From assembly GCA_947455385.1 (NCBI GenBank), contig CANGNR010000064.1, positions 1-6,937 on the forward strand: a stretch of 6,937 nucleotides of DNA, in the 5' to 3' direction. The position numbers and the translations under genes are program-made. Positions 1 through 6,126 of this stretch are shown here, one piece after another. Every line of letters starts with the position of its first letter. The stretch's first letter is position 1. The notes beneath the pieces are model-generated. The model searched no databases. It worked only from the letters and a program-made list of their open reading frames with translations, and was not told the DNA's origin. This stretch comes from Microbacteriaceae bacterium. Its GTDB lineage: Bacteria; Actinomycetota; Actinomycetes; Actinomycetales; Microbacteriaceae.

Positions 1-110
1 GCCTTGGCCTGCTCGATCTGGTCAACTGCAGGGCCGGTGTTGCCAACCGGAAAGAAAAGCTCAGGGTCTTCGGTGAGGCAACGGGACTGATTCAGCCACT
101 GCATATCCAT
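1..110 (-). CDS. WhiB-family iron-sulfur transcriptional regulator (N-terminal part, cut by window edge)
   Basis: Only the first 36 codons are in the window; the rest lies beyond the left edge. The translation begins MDMQWLNQSRCLTEDPELFF and continues with PVGNTGPAVDQIEQAK. The segment from the first Cys (C11) through DPELFFPVGN and the Q/A-rich helix is the hallmark start of WhiB proteins and is closest in pattern to WhiB1. Family members are small actinobacterial proteins that bind a [4Fe-4S] cluster through four cysteines and act with the housekeeping sigma factor. Only C11 is visible; the CxxC pair and fourth Cys should lie outside. The ATG at 110 is preceded by AAAGGA (118-123) at 7 nt spacing, which favours it over the in-frame ATG at 104. 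The family call is secure; the exact WhiB subtype is not. Confidence 0.93.
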   Translation of the reverse strand, partial: MDMQWLNQSRCLTEDPELFFPVGNTGPAVDQIEQAK

Positions 111-274
111 GCGTTATTCCTTTATCTAGCGATACGAAGAGTGAGGCATCGGCGCCATCGAAAATCTTTTGTGTAAACCTCAGAAATTCACGCGAGAAAG
201 GCGTTTTCGAGTCGTGTTTACTTAGAAAATGGTTTCATACCACCGCCGATTTGGCAATAGTTTTTAGGAATTTC

Positions 275-679
275 ATGTCGAAAAGCACCCTTTCGCAGCC
301 CATCAGCCTGCTGATTCTCGCGGCAATCGTCGCAATCGAGGCTCTGGTGGTCGCGGGCTACGGCGTGACCTACGTGATTGCCATTTTTGCGGGGGAGTCA
401 AAGCTGGTTTCGGCGATGATTTCGCTCGTGGTCCTGTTCTTCGCAGTGGCCGCATTCCTGGTGGCGGCCACCCGCGGCCTTCTCAAGCATGCGCGCTGGT
501 CGCGCTCGGCGATCGTGTTTTGGCAAACCTGCCAGCTGGCGGTTGCGTGGGGCAGCTTCACTGGTGAAGGCGCGGCAGCCGGTTTCTGGATCGGCTCGGC
601 GCTCATCCTGGTTTCGGTTGCTGCCCTTGGTTTAGCGTTCTCGAAGCCTGTGCTCGCTCGCACTCGCGGCGACGTCTAG
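275..679 (+). CDS. Four-helix integral membrane protein of unknown function
   Basis: This 134-residue protein is not recognised as a named family. Hydrophobic segments at about residues 10-36, 45-66, 78-93 and 101-122 suggest four membrane helices. A short basic loop (KHARWSR, about 71-77) lies between helices 2 and 3, and the C-terminus is basic (ARTRGDV), which suggests a cytoplasmic loop and tail. The ATG at 275 is preferred because AGGAA (266-270) sits 4 nt upstream. An in-frame TTG at 251 would add eight residues but has no evident ribosome-binding site. It diverges from whiB across about 164 bp and converges on the peroxiredoxin gene, so it appears monocistronic. Small proteins of this shape are common hypothetical genes in Actinobacteria, and no function can be assigned. 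Confidence 0.85.
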   Translation: MSKSTLSQPISLLILAAIVAIEALVVAGYGVTYVIAIFAGESKLVSAMISLVVLFFAVAAFLVAATRGLLKHARWSRSAIVFWQTCQLAVAWGSFTGEGAAAGFWIGSALILVSVAALGLAFSKPVLARTRGDV

Positions 680-712
680 GCGCTCAACCAGCGCCCAACT
701 CAACCAGCGCTA
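679..712. repeat. Tandem 12-bp repeat with hairpin between two convergent stop codons; possible bidirectional terminator
   Basis: CTCAACCAGCGC occurs perfectly at 683-694 and 699-710, a 16-bp period. Overlapping the first copy is a perfect 6-bp inverted repeat, GGCGCT (679-684) and AGCGCC (690-695), with a 5-base loop. The second copy offers an alternative AGCGCT partner (706-711). The element fills the gap between the stop of the membrane-protein gene and the stop of the peroxiredoxin gene. Neither strand has a following T-run, so an intrinsic terminator of the U-less type is only an inference. Confidence 0.5.
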
Positions 713-1180
713 GATGCCCAGCTGCTTGCGCAGCATGGTCACGTGGCCGGTGGCCTTGACGTTGTAGAGGGCGAGCGCAATCTTGCCATCCTCGTTGACC
801 ACGAAGGTCGAGCGAAGCACGCCAACGTATTCGCGACCGTAGAGCGACTTCTTGCCGTATGCGCCGTATGCCTTGTGCGCGCCCAGGTCTGGGTCGCTCA
901 GCAGGTTGAAGTTGAGGTCTTGATCGGTGTGAAACTTGAGCAGCTTCTTGGTCTCGTCTGGCGAGATGCCAACCACGGTGTAGCCGGCGGCTTTGAGTGG
1001 GTTGAGGTTGTCATTGAAATCGCAGGCCTCTTTGGTGCAGCCCGGGGTCGATGCCGCTGGATAGAAGTAAACGATGACCTTGTGGCCCTTGAAAGAAGCA
1101 AGCGAAATGGTCTCGTTGTCGTGGTTTAGCAGGGCGAAGTCTGGGGCAGTAGCGCCAACCTCAAGTCTGAACTCGTTCAC
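710..1180 (-). CDS. bcp: Thioredoxin-dependent peroxiredoxin, Bcp/PrxQ type
   Basis: This 156-residue protein, the same length as E. coli Bcp, is a cytoplasmic thiol peroxidase reducing hydrogen peroxide and organic hydroperoxides at the expense of thioredoxin. The family core is visible: VGATAPDFALLNHD near the N-terminus, VIVYFYPAASTPGCTKEACD at about 35-54, and the conserved Arg in LRSTFVV (R123). PxxxTxxC places the peroxidatic cysteine at C48. C53, five residues on, matches the resolving cysteine of the atypical 2-Cys Bcp subgroup. The reading frame is open much further upstream, but homology begins at VNEFRLEVG. GTG at 1180 has AGGA (1187-1190) 6 nt upstream, so it is taken as the start. 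The gene is divergent from tRNA-Lys and convergent with the four-helix membrane protein gene. Assignment is firm. Confidence 0.96.
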   Translation of the reverse strand: MNEFRLEVGATAPDFALLNHDNETISLASFKGHKVIVYFYPAASTPGCTKEACDFNDNLNPLKAAGYTVVGISPDETKKLLKFHTDQDLNFNLLSDPDLGAHKAYGAYGKKSLYGREYVGVLRSTFVVNEDGKIALALYNVKATGHVTMLRKQLGI

Positions 1181-1249
1181 TTTGAATCCTTTTGGGTCGT
1201 GATGTGTCTCGAGTCTATCCAAACGAGGATGCCGTCTGCACGCCCTCGT

Positions 1250-1279
1250 CTGGCAATAGCCGCGGCTTTTTGGTAATGT
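1250..1279 (+). promoter_or_regulatory. Candidate promoter for tRNA-Lys
   Basis: CTGGCA (1250-1255) resembles a -35 box, matching TTGACA at 4 of 6 positions. TAATGT (1274-1279) fits the actinobacterial TANNNT -10 pattern. The spacer is 18 bp. Transcription would begin near 1286, about 20 nt before the mature tRNA. A second possible -10, TTATCT at 1281-1286, has no good -35 partner. This is pattern-matching only. Confidence 0.35.
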
Positions 1280-1308
1280 TTTATCTCGTTGCGCGAATCG
1301 CGCGGCAA

Positions 1309-1381
1309 GCACCTCTAGCTCAATCGGCAGAGCAACTGACTCTTAATCAGTGGGTTCTGGGTTCAAGTCCCAGGGGGTGCA
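1309..1381 (+). tRNA. tRNA-Lys (anticodon CTT)
   Basis: A complete cloverleaf can be drawn by eye. The acceptor stem is GCACCTC (1309-1315) with GGGGTGC (1374-1380), containing one G-T pair, and the discriminator base is A1381. The D-stem is GCTC/GAGC. The anticodon stem ACTGA/TCAGT closes the 7-base loop CTCTTAA, which puts CTT at positions 34-36, so it reads the lysine codon AAG. The T-arm is CTGGG, loop TTCAAGT, CCCAG. The sequence after the discriminator is CGA, so CCA must be added after transcription, as is usual in Actinobacteria. An intrinsic terminator follows immediately. Confidence 0.97.
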
Positions 1382-1383
1382 CG

Positions 1384-1427
1384 AAAGCCCCCAAAACTTC
1401 TCACGAGTTTGGGGGCTTTTCTCTTTT
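1384..1427 (+). terminator. Rho-independent terminator of tRNA-Lys
   Basis: AAAGCCCCCAAA (1384-1395) pairs perfectly with TTTGGGGGCTTT (1408-1419), a 12-bp stem with a 12-base loop. In an alternative register, AAACT/AGTTT extends the stem into the loop. The stem is followed by the T-rich tract TTTTCTCTTTT (1417-1427). It starts only 3 nt after the tRNA 3' end and ends 16 nt before the next start codon. Confidence 0.92.
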
Positions 1428-1443
1428 ATGGCAGACTTCGAGC

Positions 1444-2409
1444 GTGCCAACTGACAACCCTTTTGCCTCGCTCAGTTCTGAGCAGCAGGTTGCGAGCCTC
1501 TCCGATTGCGTGCTCGAGATTCTTAGCCATTACGGGCTCGCAGAGGCGGAGTTCGAGTCGATCAATCACGAGTTCAATTCGACCTTCAAGGTGACGGCCG
1601 CAGACTCACAGAAGTTTGCCCTGCGCATCAACATAAACTCGCATCGTTCGCCCGCAAACCTGTTGGCCGAGGTCAGTTGGGTTGCGAGCATTCGCTCGGT
1701 TCGCACGCCGAAGCCCCAGATCAATCGAGCCGGCGAATACATAACGCACGGATGGCACGAGGCTTCGGGCCGCAGGCTTGATGCCGTGCTGTATCCGTGG
1801 CTCGATGGCCAAGAACTCGGCGACGAACCGACGGCCGAGCAGATGTGGGCCGCCGGCGCCGCCATGGCCCTGCTGCAGGCCGAGGCGCGCACCTTTGAGT
1901 TGCCGCCAGGCGCAGAGCTGCCTGGCCTCGCAGATTTCTTTTGGGGCAGCGCCGACCTGCTGCTCGGCCCCGGCACTCAACTCGACGAGTCTGAGCAGGC
2001 TCTGGTCTCGGCAGCCAAGGCGCGCATTGAGCACACCATCGCAGAGCTTGCCCTGCACGCCGCGCAACTGCCCATCCACGCCGACATGCATCCGTGGAAT
2101 CTGATGTGGCACGAGGGCGAGCTTGCCGTCTTCGACTTTGACGACTCTGGCATAGGCATGCCGGTTCACGATCTCGCAACCGCGCTTTACTACCTCGACA
2201 CCGACGAGCAACGACAGGCCTTGCTCGACGGCTTTGCCTCTGTGGCACCTCTGCCCGAGCACACACCTACACAGCTTCAGGATCTTCTTTTGCAGCGCCG
2301 CATCTTCTTGCTCAACTCGCTTTATGAGACGAGCACCCCGCATCTGATCGGGATAATTCCCGATTACAAGGCCGAGACCATGAGGCGCATTCAGGCGGCT
2401 CTCGCCTAG
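1444..2409 (+). CDS. Phosphotransferase of the APH / homoserine-kinase-like fold
   Basis: This 321-residue protein has the protein-kinase-like fold of aminoglycoside phosphotransferases, homoserine kinase II and SrkA/RdoA. The N-lobe has NHEFNSTFKV (41-50), followed by FALRIN (58-63), where Arg stands in for the usual lysine, as is common in this subgroup. The catalytic loop is IHADMHPWNLMW (211-222), with candidate catalytic Asp D214 and metal ligand N219. The metal-binding DFDD follows at 231-234. HAD replaces the classical HGD, a frequent variant. The substrate cannot be told; a resistance role is not implied. The frame is open back through the tRNA, which is impossible as protein, so the first usable start, GTG at 1444, is chosen. 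Its ribosome-binding site is weak. It lies directly behind the tRNA terminator with no clear promoter of its own. Confidence 0.88.
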   Translation: MPTDNPFASLSSEQQVASLSDCVLEILSHYGLAEAEFESINHEFNSTFKVTAADSQKFALRININSHRSPANLLAEVSWVASIRSVRTPKPQINRAGEYITHGWHEASGRRLDAVLYPWLDGQELGDEPTAEQMWAAGAAMALLQAEARTFELPPGAELPGLADFFWGSADLLLGPGTQLDESEQALVSAAKARIEHTIAELALHAAQLPIHADMHPWNLMWHEGELAVFDFDDSGIGMPVHDLATALYYLDTDEQRQALLDGFASVAPLPEHTPTQLQDLLLQRRIFLLNSLYETSTPHLIGIIPDYKAETMRRIQAALA

Positions 2410-2496
2410 TTCGGTTTTTACACAGCCCTAGCCTTTTCGAAACCCGCCCGAAACACCCGTGGCATACTCTCGACTTATCTAGCAGAGAGGTTTGCC

Positions 2497-2991
2497 GTGA
2501 GTATTCAACTTCTAGTCATCGGCTTGGCCGGTTCGGGCAAGTCAACCGTGGGCCGCGCGGTTGCCGAGAAGCTCGGCGTTCGATACGTCGATGGCGACCA
2601 ACTGCACCCGCAGGCCAACCTGCAGAAGATGGCCAAAGGCACCCCGCTAAGCGATGATGACCGCGACCTCTGGGTGGCAAACATCATCGATGAGCTCGGC
2701 AAGGGCGATGTCGTGATCGGCGCATCCCTGTTGAAGCGCAGCTATCGAGACCAAATCAAGAGGTCGGTTCGCCTCGCCCGCTTCGCCCAGCTCGATGCGC
2801 CAAAGTCTGTGCTCGAGGAGCGTCTCGCCAACCAAGAGTCCGCGATCCGCAAAGACCTGCTTACCTCGCAGCTTGCCATCGCAGACCCAATAGCGCCTAA
2901 CGAAGACGGCAAACAGTTCAGCGGCCTTTTGCCGGTTGAGCAGCTCGTGTCGCTAATCAGCACGGATGTGCGCGCCTGGCTCGCGGGCTAA
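2497..2991 (+). CDS. gntK: Gluconokinase (GntK-type P-loop kinase), with atypical lid region
   Basis: This 164-residue protein has the size and layout of GntK, which phosphorylates D-gluconate to 6-phosphogluconate with ATP for entry to the pentose phosphate pathway. The Walker A loop is GLAGSGKS (9-16). The diagnostic substrate segment DGDQLHPQANLQKMAKGTPL (32-51) runs on into SDDDRDLW. A version of the ALKRxYRD motif is present as SLLKRSYRD (77-85), and SQLA at 124-127 matches the family SQ element. The usual GHF signature just before that element is missing: residues 113-123 read QESAIRKDLLT. GTG at 2497 is supported by GAGAGG (2485-2490) 6 nt upstream. No gluconate permease or regulator gene is adjacent. 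Gluconokinase is the best call, with some doubt about the exact sugar acid. Confidence 0.88.
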   Translation: MSIQLLVIGLAGSGKSTVGRAVAEKLGVRYVDGDQLHPQANLQKMAKGTPLSDDDRDLWVANIIDELGKGDVVIGASLLKRSYRDQIKRSVRLARFAQLDAPKSVLEERLANQESAIRKDLLTSQLAIADPIAPNEDGKQFSGLLPVEQLVSLISTDVRAWLAG

Positions 2992-3009
2992 CCGCTCGGC
3001 GCATCTCAA

Positions 3010-3465
3010 CTATTCGTGCAGGTCGTCGATGACGATCTTGCCCATTTTGCGCATCGCCGCCCAGGCATAGGCCGAAACGGCCGGGTCTTGGTGCTGAAGC
3101 CAGTCGCGCATCTGAATCGGCGAGACCTGCCAGCTGAGGCCAAACTTGTCTTTGCACCAACCGCACTGACCGGCGGTGCCATCCGTGGTTATTGCCGACC
3201 AGAGGCGATCGACTTCGTCCTGGCCATCGACATTGAGCGAGAGCGAGATCGAGTCGTTGAACTCGGGGCCACCGGGCCAACCCATCCCGATGAATTCGTG
3301 GCCATAGATGGCAAAGTCTGCGGTCATCAGGCGACCGTCGGCTTCGGGTGTGCCGGCCGAGTGCAAGGTGAAACCAGAGCCAAATGTTTCGCGGTAAAAG
3401 TCAATGGCTTCGGCTAGGTTTCCATCGAACCAAAGGAACGTCTTGAGCGATGTTGGCTGAGTCAT
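3010..3465 (-). CDS. VOC-superfamily protein, PhnB-like (3-dmu-9_3-mt domain)
   Basis: This 151-residue protein has a single vicinal-oxygen-chelate domain of the PhnB-like group, named in Pfam after a ubiquinone methyltransferase label that is misleading here. Family landmarks in order are FLWFDGNLAEAIDFYRETFG (10-29), GGPEFNDSISLSLNV (65-79), DEVDRLW (83-89), QCGWCKDKFGLSWQVSP (100-116), and a C-terminal MRKMGKIVIDDL that completes the domain. Substrate is unknown for most members, so no reaction is assigned. ATG at 3465 begins 16 nt after the stop of the upstream membrane protein gene, so the two are probably co-transcribed. It converges on gntK with 18 nt between stop codons and no obvious terminator hairpin. 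Confidence 0.9.
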   Translation of the reverse strand: MTQPTSLKTFLWFDGNLAEAIDFYRETFGSGFTLHSAGTPEADGRLMTADFAIYGHEFIGMGWPGGPEFNDSISLSLNVDGQDEVDRLWSAITTDGTAGQCGWCKDKFGLSWQVSPIQMRDWLQHQDPAVSAYAWAAMRKMGKIVIDDLHE

Positions 3466-3481
3466 GTGCTCAGCCTATTGG

Positions 3482-3868
3482 CTACTGCGGGCTAAAGATC
3501 TGTTGCAGGAGACCGATTCCGCCGAAAATAACGGCACCCATTGCGGCTGTTATCAACGCCAGAGCCAGCACCAAGAAGAACGCTCCGCCGCTAACCGCCA
3601 CGGCCGCGATCGATAGGCCGAGGCCCACGCCCTTTGTCTTGCGGTTCTTAGAAATGCCAATCAGGCCGGTAACGAAGCCGCCGAGTCCCAGCACAATCAC
3701 CCAGCCCCACGAGGCCTTTATTGCGCCATAGTCTCCACCCGAGGTGAAGCCAAGAAGCAGCGCCAGAATCCCACCCATACTCAGTGCGAATGACAGGATT
3801 CCTAGGCGCTTTGGGCCCTGGTTTTCACTCGATGTGCCGTGTGTTGGGCTTGGAATTTGTTCGCTCAT
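3482..3868 (-). CDS. Small membrane protein, probably a distant DUF4190-like protein
   Basis: This 128-residue protein has a polar, Ser/Pro-rich cytoplasmic-looking N-terminus (1-20) and hydrophobic segments at about 22-41, 53-73 and 82-122; the last is long enough for two helices. The stretch GLIGISKNRKTKGVGLGLSI (68-87) has the same layout as the neighbouring DUF4190 protein: helix end, basic hinge, then G-rich helix start. I infer a divergent relative. The ATG at 3868 has a strong ribosome-binding site, AAAGGGGG (3876-3883), 7 nt upstream. The start context closely resembles that of the neighbour. A 5-bp hairpin, GAGGC/GCCTC (3890-3906), lies in the 54-nt gap upstream but has no T-run. Function is unknown. 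Confidence 0.82.
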   Translation of the reverse strand: MSEQIPSPTHGTSSENQGPKRLGILSFALSMGGILALLLGFTSGGDYGAIKASWGWVIVLGLGGFVTGLIGISKNRKTKGVGLGLSIAAVAVSGGAFFLVLALALITAAMGAVIFGGIGLLQQIFSPQ

Positions 3869-3922
3869 TTGGTTTCCCCCTTTGTCTTTGAGGCTTCCCG
3901 CGCCTCGGTTTGTCGAGTAGGG

Positions 3923-4198
3923 CTAGAGGCCAGCCATGTAGGCGCCGCTCAACAAGGCAGCTATTGCGGCAAACAAAAGGACGATGCCGGCCACAAAACC
4001 TAGGTAGCCGAGAATCACTCCTGCGAGCGCCATGCCCTGGCCCTGCTCGCCGGTGCGCTTGATCTGCGACAACGCGATGTGACCGCAGATGATGCCCGCG
4101 AGAGAGATGCCTAAAACCGAGGTCGCTAGTGCGATGATTGCGAGAGTGTTTGTGCGAGCAGGCTGCTGGCTGCCCTGAAACTGAGTTTGGTCAGACAT
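3923..4198 (-). CDS. DUF4190 domain-containing membrane protein
   Basis: This 91-residue protein has a short Gln-rich cytoplasmic-looking N-terminus (SDQTQFQGSQQP), then NTLAIIALATSVLG opening helix 1 (about 19-41) and a second hydrophobic segment (about 57-85). GHIALSQIKRTGEQGQGMAL (39-58) is the typical DUF4190 hinge joining the two helices. Proteins of this family are abundant in Actinobacteria and are usually uncharacterised. ATG at 4198 has AGAGGGGG (4204-4211) 5 nt upstream. It lies 52 nt downstream of the cytosine deaminase stop and 54 nt upstream of the next small membrane protein, so read-through from the permease promoter is possible but not certain. Confidence 0.9.
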   Translation of the reverse strand: MSDQTQFQGSQQPARTNTLAIIALATSVLGISLAGIICGHIALSQIKRTGEQGQGMALAGVILGYLGFVAGIVLLFAAIAALLSGAYMAGL

Positions 4199-4250
4199 TT
4201 GTTCCCCCTCTTTCTGCGACTTCCCCAGGTCGTGAATCTTTGTTGCGAAC

Positions 4251-4721
4251 TTACTCTTCGCCGATGTCTTCGTTCCAGAGCGTTGGGTTTGCCTCGATGA
4301 ACTCGCGCATGAGTTCGATCAAACCAGGATCGTTCAGCACGTGCAGTTCGGCTCCGTGCTCGGCGACCCAGTCTTGGCCGCCCATGAAGTTTTTGTCGTC
4401 TCCCACGATGACTCGACCGATGCCAAACTGGCGAATCAGGCCCGAGCAGTACCAGCAGGGAGAGAGGCTGGTGGCCAGAGTGACCTTGCGATACGAGCGC
4501 TGCCGACCGGCATTTCTGAATGCGCTGGTTTCGCCGTGCATCGATGCGTCGCCATCCTGCACCCGACGATTGTGTCCGCTGCCGAGCAGGCGGCCATGCT
4601 CGTCGAAGAGAGCCGCACCGATGGGGATGCCGCCCTCTGCTAGACCGAGATGAGCCTCGGCAATGGCAACTTGGAGCTTCTCTTCGTCAGTGGCGAAGAT
4701 TTGTCCCACTTTGAATTCCAT
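4251..4721 (-). CDS. Cytosine deaminase, yeast (Fcy1) type of the CDA fold
   Basis: This 156-residue zinc-dependent deaminase is predicted to convert cytosine to uracil and ammonia. The zinc site is visible: HGE at 62-64 (H62 ligand, E64 proton shuttle) and SPCWYC at 87-92 (C89 and C92 ligands). Features of Saccharomyces Fcy1, a 158-residue protein, are conserved around the substrate pocket: EGGIPIGA (29-36), GHNRR with N51, and the C-terminal tail FIEANPTLWNEDIGEE, which parallels the yeast ending including the Trp and the Asp of EDIGE. This separates it from the unrelated, larger bacterial CodA amidohydrolase and from tRNA adenosine deaminase TadA. ATG at 4721 has AGAGG (4730-4734) 8 nt upstream. 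It starts 28 nt after the permease stop, which supports cytosine as the substrate. Isocytosine or another aminopyrimidine remains possible. Confidence 0.9.
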   Translation of the reverse strand: MEFKVGQIFATDEEKLQVAIAEAHLGLAEGGIPIGAALFDEHGRLLGSGHNRRVQDGDASMHGETSAFRNAGRQRSYRKVTLATSLSPCWYCSGLIRQFGIGRVIVGDDKNFMGGQDWVAEHGAELHVLNDPGLIELMREFIEANPTLWNEDIGEE

Positions 4722-4749
4722 TGCCGAGGCCTCTCGATTTAGTTAGTGA

Positions 4750-6120
4750 TTACTTGCTTGCCTTGTCGGCAGCGCGGAACACCCAGTAGAGAACTGCTGC
4801 GGTCACGAAGCCAACGAGGGCGCCGAGGTCACCGTAGTCCTTGCCGAGTGGGCCAACATATGCAACCTGGTTTGCAAAGCCCCAGATTGAGAAAGCAACC
4901 GAGATGATGAACGCAAGCGCTCCGGCCCAGCTGTTCTTTGGAGCGAGTGCGCGAGCACCTGCATCCTTGCCGCCCGAGAGAACGCGCTCGACCAGCACGA
5001 TGGCAATCCAAGGAGCAACCCAATAGGCGACAACCAAGAGGAAGTTCTCGAGTTGGTGAGCAACGTCGCCGTTGGTCACGCCGAGGTAAGCCGTGATTCC
5101 ACCAATAACACCGGCGAGAAGAACCATTACGGCACGACGGGTCTTAAACCCGATCTTTACGCCCATGGCGAGGAACGACATTGCGCCCGAGTAAACGTTG
5201 AGCACGTTTGCCGAGATCGAACCGATGGCGATTGCCAGCAGGGTGATTCCTCCCCAGCCGCCGAGGGTGGCGGTGAAGTCAGCGGTTGGGTTCTTTCCAA
5301 AGACCGAGCCAGCGCCAAGAACGTTGAATGCAGCTGCACCAACGATCATCAGCAGCGAGGTGCTGAGGAAGTTGCCCAGACCGGCAGCCCATCCGAGAGC
5401 ACGCTTGCTGGTGTTCTCAGGCAGGTAGCGGGTGTAGTCGCTTGCGAATGGGGTCCATCCGGCGGTGTAGCCGTAGGCAGCGCCCGCGGTAAGGGTGAAA
5501 CCAACCCACGGGAATGCTGCTCCAGCTGCTGCAGGGGCGACGTTGAAGACACCCTTGCTGGTGAAGACCATGTAGATCACGACGGCCCATACGACTGCCA
5601 AGAAGTAAGAGGTGTAGCGCTCCCACTTCTGAATGAGGTTGTGACCGACAAATGCGATTCCAACCTGCAGCACGATGACGATGAGCAATGCAACCACTGC
5701 GTCTAGTTTGGTGAGAGCCGATAGGGCAAGTGTGCCCGAAACGGTGTTCACTGCGAACCAGCCGATGCCCGCGACCAGGGTAGAGAGACCCGAAGGAAGC
5801 AGGTTTCCGATCTTTCCAAATGCGTTGCGGCCGAGAACCATCTGTGGCAGACCAGCGGATGGACCCCAGGTGCTGAGGATTCCGTGGGTGATGCCTGCTA
5901 GTGCGTTACCGACCAGAATGGCCAGTATGCCCTGGGCGATGTTTAGGCCGAAGCCGATGGCTAGAGCGCCAACGAACACGGTTGCGAACTCGAGGTTAGG
6001 GGACGACCAGACGGTGAACAGGTGCCACGCCTTGCCGTGACGTTCGCCCGCGGGGATCGGAGCGACGTCGTTGATTTCGATTGAGGTTGCCGAAGCAGAG
6101 CCTGAGTTGTTTTGAGCCAT
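4750..6120 (-). CDS. NCS1-family nucleobase:cation symporter, probable cytosine permease
   Basis: This 456-residue, highly hydrophobic protein is of the length and pattern of a 12-helix NCS1 transporter. It has a polar N-terminus of about 40 residues. Family landmarks are GPSAGLPQMVLGRNAFGKIG (86-105), GYTAGWTPFASDYTRYLP (217-234, the conserved W...DYxRY segment), NVYSGAMSFLAMG (308-320) and YWVAPWIAIVLVE (366-378). NCS1 proteins import purines, cytosine, hydantoins, thiamine or related compounds with sodium or protons. The adjacent cytosine deaminase gene makes cytosine the likely cargo. Codon choice looks richer in GCT, GGT, GTT and CGT than in neighbouring genes, which could reflect good expression. 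The ATG at 6120 has no well-spaced Shine-Dalgarno and may be translated from a leaderless or very short leader mRNA. Confidence 0.92.
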   Translation of the reverse strand: MAQNNSGSASATSIEINDVAPIPAGERHGKAWHLFTVWSSPNLEFATVFVGALAIGFGLNIAQGILAILVGNALAGITHGILSTWGPSAGLPQMVLGRNAFGKIGNLLPSGLSTLVAGIGWFAVNTVSGTLALSALTKLDAVVALLIVIVLQVGIAFVGHNLIQKWERYTSYFLAVVWAVVIYMVFTSKGVFNVAPAAAGAAFPWVGFTLTAGAAYGYTAGWTPFASDYTRYLPENTSKRALGWAAGLGNFLSTSLLMIVGAAAFNVLGAGSVFGKNPTADFTATLGGWGGITLLAIAIGSISANVLNVYSGAMSFLAMGVKIGFKTRRAVMVLLAGVIGGITAYLGVTNGDVAHQLENFLLVVAYWVAPWIAIVLVERVLSGGKDAGARALAPKNSWAGALAFIISVAFSIWGFANQVAYVGPLGKDYGDLGALVGFVTAAVLYWVFRAADKASK

Positions 6121-6126
6121 ACCTGA

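Noticed and set aside
173..221. Inverted GTAAAC (173-178) and GTTTAC (216-221) in the whiB upstream region
   Set aside because: The arms are only 6 bases and 37 bases apart in an A/T-richer region, so chance is a sufficient explanation; no paired -35/-10 was found around them.
1181..1312. Longer N-terminus of the peroxiredoxin, starting near 1312
   Set aside because: The extension is Arg-rich, overlaps the tRNA start and has no homology to Bcp; GTG 1180 has a good ribosome-binding site and gives the family's normal length.
1309..1381. tRNA-Lys as an integration (att) site
   Set aside because: No integrase, no repeated copy of the tRNA 3' end and no mobile genes are present in the window.
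1192..1443. In-frame extension of the kinase gene upstream of 1444
   Set aside because: It would run through the whole tRNA-Lys gene and its terminator; the sequence there is explained by those RNA elements and has no protein-family character.
2992..3009. Possible terminator between gntK and the VOC gene
   Set aside because: The 18-base gap and its flanks show no stable hairpin or T-run on either strand.
3890..3906. GAGGC/GCCTC hairpin between the two small membrane protein genes
   Set aside because: The stem is only 5 bp with no T-run on the transcribed strand, so it is not called a terminator, though weak attenuation cannot be excluded.
5053..5706. Long plus-strand open frame antisense to the permease (about 217 codons)
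   Set aside because: It is a shadow of the permease frame: composition is Cys/Glu/His-rich without domain signatures, and the minus-strand frame has clear NCS1 motifs.
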